Shown piece by piece: positions 16,874-24,339 of a stretch of DNA of 31,206 nt. The stretch comes from UBA910 sp964369145 (GTDB taxonomy: Bacteria > Patescibacteriota > Minisyncoccia > Phycocordibacterales > DATDWN01): contig CAYJEE010000006.1 in the NCBI GenBank assembly GCA_964369145.1, positions 1 through 31,206 on the forward strand, read 5' to 3'. Numbering within the stretch: position 1 is the first letter of the stretch; each line of letters starts with the position of its first letter. Under the pieces are notes generated by a model, which had not been told where the DNA came from, did no database searches, and worked only from the letters and a program-made list of their open reading frames with translations. A program made the translations under genes and the position numbers.

Positions 16874-17053
16874 TTAGAGTACAAATTTTTCTAATACAAT
16901 CTTAAAGATGTAATCAAACAGACCGAGAAAAAACGCAACTCCAAAAGAAACCAAAATAACCACAATAGTAAATGCGATCGTCTGACTTCGCGTTGGCCAA
17001 CTCACATGCTTCAATTCAACCTGCGTATCTTTAATGTATTGTATAAGACTCAT
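16874..17053 (-). CDS. secE: preprotein translocase subunit SecE
   Basis: A 59-aa reading frame that is easy to miss. It encodes the minimal SecE form: an amphipathic N-terminal helix (MSLIQYIKDTQVELKHVSWP), the conserved VSWPTRSQT motif, and one membrane segment (about 26-47, TIVVILVSFGVAFFLGLFDYI). It pairs with SecY as the clamp of the Sec channel. Position directly before nusG confirms it. The ATG lies 38 nt downstream of the predicted transcription start. Confidence 0.95.
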   Translation of the reverse strand: MSLIQYIKDTQVELKHVSWPTRSQTIAFTIVVILVSFGVAFFLGLFDYIFKIVLEKFVL

Positions 17054-17064
17054 AAATTTGTTCT

Positions 17065-17083
17065 AAAAAACGCCCTCGGGGCG
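17065..17083 (-). promoter_or_regulatory. leader attenuator-like hairpin upstream of secE
   Basis: In the minus-strand leader, CGCCC (17083-17079) pairs with GGGCG (17075-17071) around CGA. TTTTTT (17070-17065) follows directly, and the secE ATG comes 11 nt later. It has the form of a short intrinsic terminator between the promoter and the first codon, so premature termination may control secE-nusG-rplK. Confidence 0.6.
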
Positions 17084-17097
17084 CGACTAATACATAT

Positions 17098-17126
17098 ATA
17101 ATACTCTTATTTAGATTAGTAGTCAA
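17098..17126 (-). promoter_or_regulatory. promoter of secE-nusG-rplK
   Basis: On the minus strand TTGACT (17126-17121) and TATTAT (17103-17098) have a 17-nt spacer. Transcription should start near 17091, giving a leader of about 38 nt. This is one of the few promoters here with a clear leader. Confidence 0.75.
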
Positions 17127-17144
17127 GCACCTCAGAGTGCATCA

Positions 17145-17170
17145 AAAAATGCCTCAGTTGAGGCATTTTT
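17145..17170. terminator. terminator of the SIMPL-domain gene
   Basis: AAAAATGCCTC (17145-17155) pairs with GAGGCATTTTT (17160-17170) around AGTT. It lies 22 nt after the stop of the gene at 17193-17996 on its strand, just upstream of the secE promoter, and insulates the two. Confidence 0.85.
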
Positions 17171-17192
17171 GCTATACACTGTGTAAATTATG

Positions 17193-17996
17193 TTACTTCA
17201 CAGAATACGTAATCGTCACCTGAGTCGTAAGCTTGTTTTCGCCAGAAGGAACTTCTGGTGAAATTTTGGCAACATCGGCAGTCATCATGCCACCATACGC
17301 TCGTTCTGACATAACCGGGTATGGTTGATCGTTTGATTCGTAGAAACTGATAATCTCATCAAACTTTATACCGAGTTCTTTTGATAATACCTTTGCTTTT
17401 TCTTTTGCGTCAATAATAGCTTGTTTTCGTACTTCTGCTTTTAAAGCTTCCATATCATCAACAACAAAATTTAATCCTGACACATTTGAAACACCAAGAC
17501 CTCCAACCAATGCAAGCATATCCCCTGCTTTTTCAATATTTCGCACTTTAAGCTCGATTGACTGACTGATCTCGTATCCAGAAATTACAGATTTACTCGG
17601 AGGACACGCATATGCTGTACACACAGATGTTGTGTAGTCATATTTTGGATAGATATTATATGAAACAGTTTTAATATCTTTTTCTGCAATTTCTCCATCT
17701 TTCAATGCATCGAGAATTGCATTATTTTTCTTTGTCGCTTTATCTTGTGCCTCTCCCGGAGTTTTACCTTCTTCAACAACAGAATATGTAAACGATGCAA
17801 CATCTGGTTTTACAGACACCTCACCCTTACCTGTGACAGAAATAACATTCATCGCAGGAACATTTTCACCAATAAATGAATACTCTTTGAGCGCATTTAT
17901 TGCCTTAATTCCTACAAATACCGCAAGCACCACAATAAGAACCATTGTGTATTTACCAATTTGTTTTTTGTCGTTTGGATCGAATAATGTTTCCAT
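17193..17996 (-). CDS. SIMPL/DUF541-domain protein, membrane-anchored
   Basis: Member of the SIMPL (DUF541, COG2968) family. A hydrophobic segment near residues 17-32 (TMVLIVVLAVFVGIKA) anchors it, with the domain outside. The family opening is clear: VISVTGKGEVSVKPDVASFTYSVVEEGKT at about 52-80. The typical ITYSVK ending is also present. An insertion with two cysteines (SVCTAYACPP) lies near 133-142 and could form a disulfide. The molecular role of SIMPL proteins is poorly defined. It starts 9 nt after folD and probably shares its transcript. Confidence 0.88.
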   Translation of the reverse strand: METLFDPNDKKQIGKYTMVLIVVLAVFVGIKAINALKEYSFIGENVPAMNVISVTGKGEVSVKPDVASFTYSVVEEGKTPGEAQDKATKKNNAILDALKDGEIAEKDIKTVSYNIYPKYDYTTSVCTAYACPPSKSVISGYEISQSIELKVRNIEKAGDMLALVGGLGVSNVSGLNFVVDDMEALKAEVRKQAIIDAKEKAKVLSKELGIKFDEIISFYESNDQPYPVMSERAYGGMMTADVAKISPEVPSGENKLTTQVTITYSVK

Positions 17997-18005
17997 GTAT
18001 ATATT

Positions 18006-18881
18006 TCAATTATCTGTTAACTTATCTAGTATACCATACCTCTCTGCGAGATATACCACTTGCTCAAACAAACAAGCAACGGTCAATAACCCTACTCCAC
18101 CAGGCACAGGAGAAAGTGCTGTTATATACGAACTGATATCCTCTCTCTTCACATCCCCCACTATCTTTTTTCCTATTCGATGTATACCCACATCAATCAC
18201 CACAGTTTTTCGCACAGGATCAACCCATTCATGTGTTACCAACTCTGGAACACCGCATGCTACCACCAGGATATCTGCAGTACGACTTATTTCCTGAGGA
18301 TGTTCTGTCTCTCGATGAATAACTGAAACTTTTGCTCCGGAAATTTTCAACAGTCGAGCAATGGGGCCACCAGCCAACACCGACCTTCCGACGACCACAG
18401 CATGCTGACCTACAACAGGTACACCGTAGTAGCCGAGTAATGTAAGCACAGCTTTTGCAGTCGCAGGAGAAGAATACATTGCACCTTTTGCAAGTTGCTC
18501 CTGATGATACTCTGTAAGGCAGTCCACATCTTTTCGTGAATCAATACACTCAAGAACATTTGTAGATATGTGTGCGGGAAGCGGCAGTTGGACAATAATT
18601 GCCGTTACGGAATTATCAGCATTAAAAGACTCTACTTCTTTTTGCAGTTCATCTTGGATAATAGTGTCTCTGTATTTTTTATGTACAACCTCAACTCCAA
18701 TAGACTGCCCAAAATCTATTTTTTGCTTGATATACACATTTGAATCTTCTCTATCACCTACCTGCACAATCACCAGTTTAGGGACAAAAGAACATGTGCT
18801 TACCTTCTGCAACAATGTTTCCCTCAATGCTTCTCGAGGAGCTAACCCTGAAAGTATCCGTGGTTGTGTAATTTTTTCCAT
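18006..18881 (-). CDS. folD: methylene-THF dehydrogenase/cyclohydrolase FolD
   Basis: Interconverts methylene-, methenyl- and formyl-THF. Seen: the YIKQK catalytic Lys region (about 51-55), VQLPLPAHI (about 97-105), the VDCLTEYHQEQL block, the nucleotide-binding VVGRSVLAGGPIARLL near 162-177, and the C-terminal SPVPGGVGLLTVACL. The 291 aa is normal. It overlaps the 3' end of the PAP2 gene by 40 nt, so both are read together. With glyA and thyX it covers the folate steps of dTMP synthesis in this window. Confidence 0.95.
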   Translation of the reverse strand: MEKITQPRILSGLAPREALRETLLQKVSTCSFVPKLVIVQVGDREDSNVYIKQKIDFGQSIGVEVVHKKYRDTIIQDELQKEVESFNADNSVTAIIVQLPLPAHISTNVLECIDSRKDVDCLTEYHQEQLAKGAMYSSPATAKAVLTLLGYYGVPVVGQHAVVVGRSVLAGGPIARLLKISGAKVSVIHRETEHPQEISRTADILVVACGVPELVTHEWVDPVRKTVVIDVGIHRIGKKIVGDVKREDISSYITALSPVPGGVGLLTVACLFEQVVYLAERYGILDKLTDN

Positions 18882-19384
18882 ATATAATCAGATATAAGTA
18901 GCCCACCAACACCAATCGCCAAACCGGCAACAACATCAGAAAACCAGTGTACACCAAGATAGATTCGACTCATACCCACTATAAGTGGAGTAAGAATACA
19001 AAATGCTCTATGAACATATCGACGTGCAGCATCTTTTGTGTGTCGCATGTAACGCAAGAAAAATAAACAAAATGTTGCCGCTATCGCTGTGTGCGCCGAA
19101 GGAAAACTCGGACCAAATGCAGTAATAATACCGAGCTCGGGACGAGACACATCGCCCCACATCTTTACTATCCACACAAGCATATAGGTGATTGCCAATG
19201 CTCCCCAAAATTCAATGAGTGATTTTTTTGTAGACCAGCGATACAAAAAGAACGACACGAGTAGGAATAGGCAAATAGCCGGTACCGTATTAAAAAACCA
19301 TGTAAATGTATAAAATCCAATAGTTAGTCCTGAAGACTGGATAGATTGAAAAAATAAATGCACCGACTGATCGATTGTATTCAT
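18842..19384 (-). CDS. PAP2-family membrane phosphatase
   Basis: Phosphatidic-acid-phosphatase-type enzyme, probably acting on lipid phosphates such as undecaprenyl pyrophosphate at the outer face of the membrane. All three motifs are present: KMWGDVSRPELG, FPSAHTAI, and SRIYLGVHWFSDVVAG, among about five hydrophobic segments. The frame is open to 19450, but I chose the ATG at 19384. It gives 180 aa, and a TATACT -10 (19396-19391) precedes it by 6 nt. Its 3' end overlaps folD by 40 nt, an unusually long overlap. Confidence 0.88.
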   Translation of the reverse strand: MNTIDQSVHLFFQSIQSSGLTIGFYTFTWFFNTVPAICLFLLVSFFLYRWSTKKSLIEFWGALAITYMLVWIVKMWGDVSRPELGIITAFGPSFPSAHTAIAATFCLFFLRYMRHTKDAARRYVHRAFCILTPLIVGMSRIYLGVHWFSDVVAGLAIGVGGLLISDYIWKKLHNHGYFQG

Positions 19385-19398
19385 ACAGACAGTATAAC

Positions 19399-19427
19399 TT
19401 GACTCTTTATTTAGAGCTAGATAGGAT
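19399..19427 (+). promoter_or_regulatory. promoter of the 54-aa CxxC protein gene
   Basis: TTGACT (19399-19404), a 17-nt spacer and TAGGAT (19422-19427) are followed by a GGAAG Shine-Dalgarno-like site 4 nt before the ATG at 19440. It is back to back with the leaderless -10 of the PAP2 gene. Confidence 0.65.
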
Positions 19428-19439
19428 ATTGGAAGACTT

Positions 19440-19604
19440 ATGCCATGCAATGAATGCGACGAACTTTCAGCCTTGTTTGGTTACGGAGTCGCGGTGGAGG
19501 ATAAAATATTCATCGCAGAATCCTTCCGCAAACCCGAGGTTGCACCTCAAACTGAACCTTCTAATAAAGAGATTCCTCTTTACCCCTCAGAGAATACTGA
19601 CTAG
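19440..19604 (+). CDS. small CxxC protein (54 aa), hypothetical
   Basis: Short plus-strand gene with its own promoter, GGAAG site and strong terminator. The protein starts MPCNECDELSALFGYGVAVE, with one CxxC (C3, C6). A short hydrophobic middle and a Pro/Glu-rich acidic tail ending SENTD follow. I recognise no family. One CxxC could hold zinc in a dimer or be redox-active. Correct spacing of promoter, ribosome site and terminator is the main support. It is the only plus-strand gene in a long minus-strand block. Confidence 0.65.
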   Translation: MPCNECDELSALFGYGVAVEDKIFIAESFRKPEVAPQTEPSNKEIPLYPSENTD

Positions 19605-19618
19605 CAAGCTTTTAATGA

Positions 19619-19654
19619 GTGCACCGACCCTTGTGTCGGTGCACGCTTTTTTTT
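19619..19654 (+). terminator. intrinsic terminator of the 54-aa gene
   Basis: GTGCACCGAC (19619-19628) pairs with GTCGGTGCAC (19635-19644), followed by GC and eight Ts (19647-19654). The T-run points to plus-strand termination and overlaps the stop codon of the convergent methyltransferase gene. Confidence 0.9.
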
Positions 19655-20549
19655 AAAACGTTGCTCTCGCAAAAATACCAGCTGGCAAAAGTCGCTCGGT
19701 ATCTTTTTCTTTAATCGCAAGCTCGCCGGATTCAACCTGTGCTTTCGGTAATGCCCCCTTAAGTGCATTTGCATACGAAAGATGTGAATACTCTGAAGCA
19801 TACCCAGTCACCACCACAAACAAAGGGTTTGGAGAAAGTAATTTCACCACCTTTTCAAGAAGAGGGAGAAAGTCCTCATCAATATGCCACATATGATCTT
19901 TGCTTTGCTTTTTCACCCCCCGACCATAGACTGGTGGATCCATCAAAACCGCATCATACGTCACACCACGTTTTATATCCCGCTCAACAAATTTTCTTAC
20001 ATCATCGAGCATAAAGCGAATAATCGCCTCATCGAGACCTGCGGTCTTTTTGTTTTCATGAGCCCAGGTGATTGCTGCTTTTGAACTATCAACATGTGTC
20101 ACCTCTGCCCCTGCATGTGCAAGTGCACAGGTAGCACCACCAGTGTATCCGAAAAGATTTAGGACTTTAATTTCTCCTCTTTCTTTCCCCTCCATTTTTA
20201 ATTTTGATTTTTGATCTTTTATTTTCCCCATCATCCACTCCCATTGAGCGACTTGTTCGGGAAATAAACCCACATGCTTATTGTTTCCCATTTTAAGAAG
20301 TAACGGAAAATCACAAACCGAACATTCCCATTTTATCGGAAATGTTTTTTTAGTATGCCATTTTGCACCCCGTTCTCCTTGTGTAAAATGTGCATGTGCA
20401 GTAACCCAGAGTGCTGGATTGCTCTTTTTCCACAAAACCTCTGGATCAGGGCGAGCAAGAATAATATCCCCAAACTGCTCGAGTTTTTCTCCGTCTCCTG
20501 AGTCAAGAAGAGCATAGTCTTTATGCGATGGAGTAATAAGAATAGTCAT
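19653..20549 (-). CDS. class I SAM-dependent methyltransferase (COG1092/RlmI-like)
   Basis: Probably an RNA or protein methyltransferase of the RlmI/RlmK-like group. The SAM-binding motif I is VLNLFGYTGGATCALAHAGAEVTHVD (about 128-153), with the acidic motif II Asp, and the catalytic-type motif IV is DAVLMDPPVYGRG (about 208-220). The N-terminal ~90 residues are not a recognisable PUA domain, unlike RlmI. Substrate is therefore uncertain. At 298 aa it resembles shorter COG1092 members. It appears to be transcribed alone; the next gene downstream converges from the other strand. Confidence 0.85.
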   Translation of the reverse strand: MTILITPSHKDYALLDSGDGEKLEQFGDIILARPDPEVLWKKSNPALWVTAHAHFTQGERGAKWHTKKTFPIKWECSVCDFPLLLKMGNNKHVGLFPEQVAQWEWMMGKIKDQKSKLKMEGKERGEIKVLNLFGYTGGATCALAHAGAEVTHVDSSKAAITWAHENKKTAGLDEAIIRFMLDDVRKFVERDIKRGVTYDAVLMDPPVYGRGVKKQSKDHMWHIDEDFLPLLEKVVKLLSPNPLFVVVTGYASEYSHLSYANALKGALPKAQVESGELAIKEKDTERLLPAGIFARATF

Positions 20550-20599
20550 ATATTAGTTATACCACAGAAACACGTTGCAGCACCGTATATCAATGAGGA

Positions 20600-21121
20600 T
20601 TACACACCTTGTACCATCACAGAAACAGTTCGTTCTCTGTCGTGATCAAGTTCTACGAGCATAATTTGTTGCCATGTACCGAGACTGATTTTACCTTGAT
20701 GAACGATCAGTGAGATAGATGATTGTAAAATCATAGCCTGTGCATGTGCATGTCCATTGACACACTCGTGAATAACACCGTTTTCGTCTGGCGCACAGAG
20801 ATGGGTATTGCGTTTTCCTCCTGCATTTTTTGTATCTGCAATATCATTGTGCCCGTAATCATGCATTGGATCAGCAAAATCATCGAGAATTTTTCTCAAA
20901 TCTGCAGTATATCCGATCTCTTCAGATGGGCCGATAAGATTTTTCTCATCTTCATTTACCCACAAACTCGCAGTCGTATGATGCGTTTGTATCAACACAC
21001 TCCCCTCAACCACCTGAGAGCGATCAATGATGCTCTGTATATCCTCCGTAATTCTTATAAAATGAACTCTGTACTTCGTATGGTATGTTTTGGATTCGTA
21101 GTGTGCGATATAGTTTTTCAT
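20600..21121 (-). CDS. YjbQ/UPF0047-family protein
   Basis: Member of the YjbQ (UPF0047, COG0432) family, sometimes linked to a thiamine-phosphate-synthase-like activity; the true function is open. The family pattern is intact: 'LIQTHHTTASLWVNED' near 44-58, 'DYGHNDIAD', 'GHAHAQAMILQSSISLIVHQGKISLGTWQQIMLVELDH' near the C-terminus. The histidines likely bind a metal. The 173 aa is longer than E. coli YjbQ because of an insertion around 75-120. It follows the cupredoxin-like gene by 10 nt. Confidence 0.88.
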   Translation of the reverse strand: MKNYIAHYESKTYHTKYRVHFIRITEDIQSIIDRSQVVEGSVLIQTHHTTASLWVNEDEKNLIGPSEEIGYTADLRKILDDFADPMHDYGHNDIADTKNAGGKRNTHLCAPDENGVIHECVNGHAHAQAMILQSSISLIVHQGKISLGTWQQIMLVELDHDRERTVSVMVQGV

Positions 21122-21131
21122 AGTATGTATA

Positions 21132-21611
21132 TTAATACACTACAATATTTGCTGTATCCGACGGTTTGAGTGAGTTGTAATACGCCCATACACCGCTATA
21201 CACAAAATTAAACACGTACTCACCATTAAGCCCCAGTGCTTTTGGTTGATTCAAATCAGAATATGGTGGTTTTACACTATCACTTGCAAAGATTCTCATC
21301 GATGTATTTGTTTTGTTAACAAATTTTACCGTCGCCCCTTTTGGTATTTGAAGTTCACTCGGTGTAAACCCTTTTGATGTATAGGTCACGACATATACAT
21401 TTTTAGGAACGGCTTTTGTAACTGAAGTTGTCTTTTTTGTCGTAGTTGTCTTTGTTCCTGAGGATGATTCAGATGACGCACTTGTTGTAGATATATCATC
21501 TACAATTAGCGGATCATTTTCTACAACCATTGATTCTTGTGGTAACATCGTAAACCCGATTGCCCCAAGCACAACAAGAGCAATAATTCCGTATATAATA
21601 TTTTTTTTCAT
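21132..21611 (-). CDS. membrane-anchored cupredoxin-like protein without copper ligands
   Basis: A short N-terminal membrane anchor (about 5-22, IIYGIIALVVLGAIGF) is followed by a Ser/Thr-rich linker (about 40-68) and a ~90-residue beta-barrel domain. This has cupredoxin-style phrases (GFTPSELQIPKGATVKFVN; FNFVYSGVWAYYNS). In copper forms the loop near the end carries Cys/His/Met; here the corresponding stretch is WAYYNSLKPSDTA, with no Cys or His in the domain. It probably does not bind copper and may bind another partner outside the cell. An extended -10 (TGATATAAT) lies 9 nt before the ATG. Confidence 0.75.
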   Translation of the reverse strand: MKKNIIYGIIALVVLGAIGFTMLPQESMVVENDPLIVDDISTTSASSESSSGTKTTTTKKTTSVTKAVPKNVYVVTYTSKGFTPSELQIPKGATVKFVNKTNTSMRIFASDSVKPPYSDLNQPKALGLNGEYVFNFVYSGVWAYYNSLKPSDTANIVVY

Positions 21612-21666
21612 ATACTGTGTATTATATCAAGACAATTGTATCCTGCATATTGGTACATACGTGTGT

Positions 21667-22692
21667 TTATGTACGAGCGATAACCATTTTTTCGTAAATA
21701 TCAACAAGAGATATAAATGAGCTCGCAATAACAGGACCAAGAATAATTCCCTCTGGACCAAAAAAAGAAATTCCTCCGAGAACTGAAAAAAGTACAATAA
21801 GTGGATGAAGTCGTGTCCCTTTTTTATATAGAAAAGGCCCGAGCACATTGTCGATCATTCCCACCAACAACATCCCCCACACAGACAATCCAAGTGCAAA
21901 CGGAATATTACCAATTACAAATAAGTAAATCACCGAAGGGACTACCACGAGAGCAGTACCGAGGCCCGGCACAAGCGCACAGAGTGCGGCAACTGCACCC
22001 CACAAAAAAGCATTTGGTACGCCGAAAATAAACAAACCGAGTCCTGCAAGAAAACCTTGTACTAGTGCGATCAACACAGCACCCTTCACAACCCCGCCAA
22101 TAGTCGCTGATGTTTTTTCTAATAATTCTACATCATATGCATCATGCAGTGGTGAAAGACGAATGAGTTTTTCCAAAAAACGCTCTCCATCTTTAAGAAA
22201 AAAGAAGAGTGCAAGAATAATCAAAAATACATCTGCAATAACCGTAAGTGTACCAAACAGAAAATCTTTAAAGTTGTCTGTCGCCCACCCGAGAGCGTAT
22301 TCAACATATTGATCAATGTCGATTGAAAAATCAGGAACGAACTGTCGTACCGGCACCTCAATTGCTTTTGCGAGATAATCAAACTCACTAATATCATTTG
22401 TAGCAAGTTTGACATATAAAGAATGTGACTGATTGAATGCTTGTTGTCCGAGGAAAATGATCGGCAATAAAATAAAAATAAGTCCAATAATGATTGTAAT
22501 TAAAGAACTCACCACTTCCCTACCTTTTAAAGCGTTAAGTATTTTTTTGTATAACGGAAATAATACAATAGCGAAAGTTGCACCAAGAAATAATGCGGTA
22601 AAAAATGGCTTAAATACAAAAAACATAAGTACAAGCACCGCTCCAAACAAGAGTGAGAAGAAAATTATTTCAACTTTATTTCGATCAATCAT
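21667..22692 (-). CDS. AI-2E/PerM-family permease
   Basis: Polytopic inner-membrane protein of the PF01594 family. There are several N-terminal hydrophobic segments (about 8-40 and 60-80), a soluble loop (about 85-145), and C-terminal membrane segments. The family-specific signatures are 'GVPNAFLWGAVAALCALVPGLGTALVVVPSVIYL' and 'NVLGPFLYKKGTRLHPLIVLFSVLGGISFFGPEGIILGPV'. The 341 aa is normal. Known members export AI-2, act as sodium/proton antiporters or have no known substrate, so the substrate here is open. A TATAAT lies 9 nt before the ATG. Confidence 0.9.
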   Translation of the reverse strand: MIDRNKVEIIFFSLLFGAVLVLMFFVFKPFFTALFLGATFAIVLFPLYKKILNALKGREVVSSLITIIIGLIFILLPIIFLGQQAFNQSHSLYVKLATNDISEFDYLAKAIEVPVRQFVPDFSIDIDQYVEYALGWATDNFKDFLFGTLTVIADVFLIILALFFFLKDGERFLEKLIRLSPLHDAYDVELLEKTSATIGGVVKGAVLIALVQGFLAGLGLFIFGVPNAFLWGAVAALCALVPGLGTALVVVPSVIYLFVIGNIPFALGLSVWGMLLVGMIDNVLGPFLYKKGTRLHPLIVLFSVLGGISFFGPEGIILGPVIASSFISLVDIYEKMVIART

Positions 22693-22761
22693 AGCAATAT
22701 AATTATATAAATAACGATAGAAGACGACGCCTCAAGTATACCACGAGGATATCTAAACTTT

Positions 22762-23334
22762 CTACAGCGAACCAGAGATAAGTGCAATAATCAGAATTCC
22801 GAAAAAGTTCATCACGAATGCAATCGGGATAAATAATTTCAAATGAACTTTTGACACACCCATAAGTGCGATAGCAAACTCATCTGGTAATGGTGATGCG
22901 ATAATCAATGCTCCAAGCAACGGGGAAAGCCAACGGAAAAACCCTTTTTTGAAAAAATGTTTTATCTTTTTTTCGTTTTTAAATGTATGCAATACCTCCA
23001 TCACATCTTCAGCAAAACGATCTCTCACGAATAAAAAAATGACAAGGTCACCCATCATGGACCCAAATGCTCCCCAAAATGCAACAAGTAGAGGCGATGC
23101 TGACTTTGATATTTCTGCCAAAGCAATCGCTGCAGGGGCGATCGTAAAAGCGGACGTAAAGAAAAAACCAGCAACCAAACTCCCGATAATTTTTAGCTCA
23201 TCGACTGCAGAAACAATATCTTGGATCACACCAAAACGAATAATTCCTATCGCTACAAATACCGACATCACTATAAAAAACAAATCTCGCTCTAAGTTTG
23301 TGTATGGATTTTTTATTACGTTTTCTTCAGTCAT
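22762..23334 (-). CDS. small multi-pass membrane protein
   Basis: About five hydrophobic segments, at roughly 17-37, 47-72, 80-105, 133-153 and 165-190, with a charged loop (about 105-130: RDRFAEDVMEVLHTFKNEKKIKHFFKK compositionally). The stretch 'ALIIASPLPDEFAIALMG' recalls the re-entrant motif of DedA/VTT-type proteins. I cannot make that assignment firmly. It starts 8 nt after the Na/Pi-type transporter gene, so the two are co-expressed. Confidence 0.7.
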   Translation of the reverse strand: MTEENVIKNPYTNLERDLFFIVMSVFVAIGIIRFGVIQDIVSAVDELKIIGSLVAGFFFTSAFTIAPAAIALAEISKSASPLLVAFWGAFGSMMGDLVIFLFVRDRFAEDVMEVLHTFKNEKKIKHFFKKGFFRWLSPLLGALIIASPLPDEFAIALMGVSKVHLKLFIPIAFVMNFFGILIIALISGSL

Positions 23335-23342
23335 AAATATAC

Positions 23343-24308
23343 TTAAAAATTAATTTTCTGTTCGCCAATGGGTATGGTTTGATACGCTTTCTCAGAAACC
23401 CATTCCACAAGTAATGCGAACGGTTTAATAAACACTAGAAAGAATACAGCACTCAGAATATTGAAGATTACATGAGCGTTTGCCACCTGCTGTGATGTTC
23501 CCCCTCCAATCATATCAATAAAAGCATTGAAAAGTCCTAAAAACGGTATGATACATATCACACCGATGAGATTATAGAGCACATGAGCTGTTGCGGCTTT
23601 CTTTGCACCATGATTCATAAAAAGTGATGCTATAAATGATGTAGATGCACTTCCGATGTTTGCTCCGAGCATAATACCAATACCGATCGGTGCAGATAGC
23701 AATCCTTGACCAGCGAGAATAACTACAATAGCAGAAGTAATGGTGCTTGATTGAAATACGATTGCTGCAATTGCCCCGAACAAAATCGCCATATACACAT
23801 TACCAATTGATTCAAACAAATGGAGAAACGCTTGGTTAGTCTGTAGACTCAGTACAACGTCTGAAATCAATGCGAGCGATAAAAACACAATACCAAAATA
23901 TAATACAGGTTTACCGTATCGCTTGTACTTCCAATCATATGCGTACATCAAAAAACCAATGATAACGATATACGGAGCAACGCTTGTAAAATTTAATGCG
24001 ACAAGCTGAGATGTGAGTGTGGTGCCAATATTTGCTCCAAACATCACCCCTAAACTACTGTAAAAACTAAGCACACCACTATCGACCAAACTCACCACCA
24101 TCATCATGGTGGCTGCAGAAGACTGAATCAGTGATGTAAATAGAGTACCCACGACAGTACCTTTAAATGGATTTGATGTGAGAGACCGGATCATGTCCTT
24201 AAATCGCTCCCCTGCCACCAGCTCAATATGTTTACTAAATTTAGATACTGCATTGAGCATAATAAACACTAATGCAAGCACCGTCGCGAATGCCGAAATA
24301 ATAGTCAT
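23343..24308 (-). CDS. Na/Pi cotransporter-family protein
   Basis: Belongs to the Na+/phosphate cotransporter family II (COG1283). The two inverted repeat halves each have a QSS motif: TSLIQSSAATMMM (about 58-70) and AIVFQSSTITSAI (about 182-194). Each is followed by a 'MFGANIGTTLTS / MLGANIGSASTS' segment. This is the core used for Na+ and phosphate binding. The C-terminal PhoU-like domain found in many bacterial forms is absent (321 aa). A TGATATAAT extended -10 (24323-24315) lies 6 nt before the ATG, so the mRNA is likely leaderless. Confidence 0.9.
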   Translation of the reverse strand: MTIISAFATVLALVFIMLNAVSKFSKHIELVAGERFKDMIRSLTSNPFKGTVVGTLFTSLIQSSAATMMMVVSLVDSGVLSFYSSLGVMFGANIGTTLTSQLVALNFTSVAPYIVIIGFLMYAYDWKYKRYGKPVLYFGIVFLSLALISDVVLSLQTNQAFLHLFESIGNVYMAILFGAIAAIVFQSSTITSAIVVILAGQGLLSAPIGIGIMLGANIGSASTSFIASLFMNHGAKKAATAHVLYNLIGVICIIPFLGLFNAFIDMIGGGTSQQVANAHVIFNILSAVFFLVFIKPFALLVEWVSEKAYQTIPIGEQKINF

Positions 24309-24339
24309 GGAGAAATTATATCATGAAGTATATACACTA

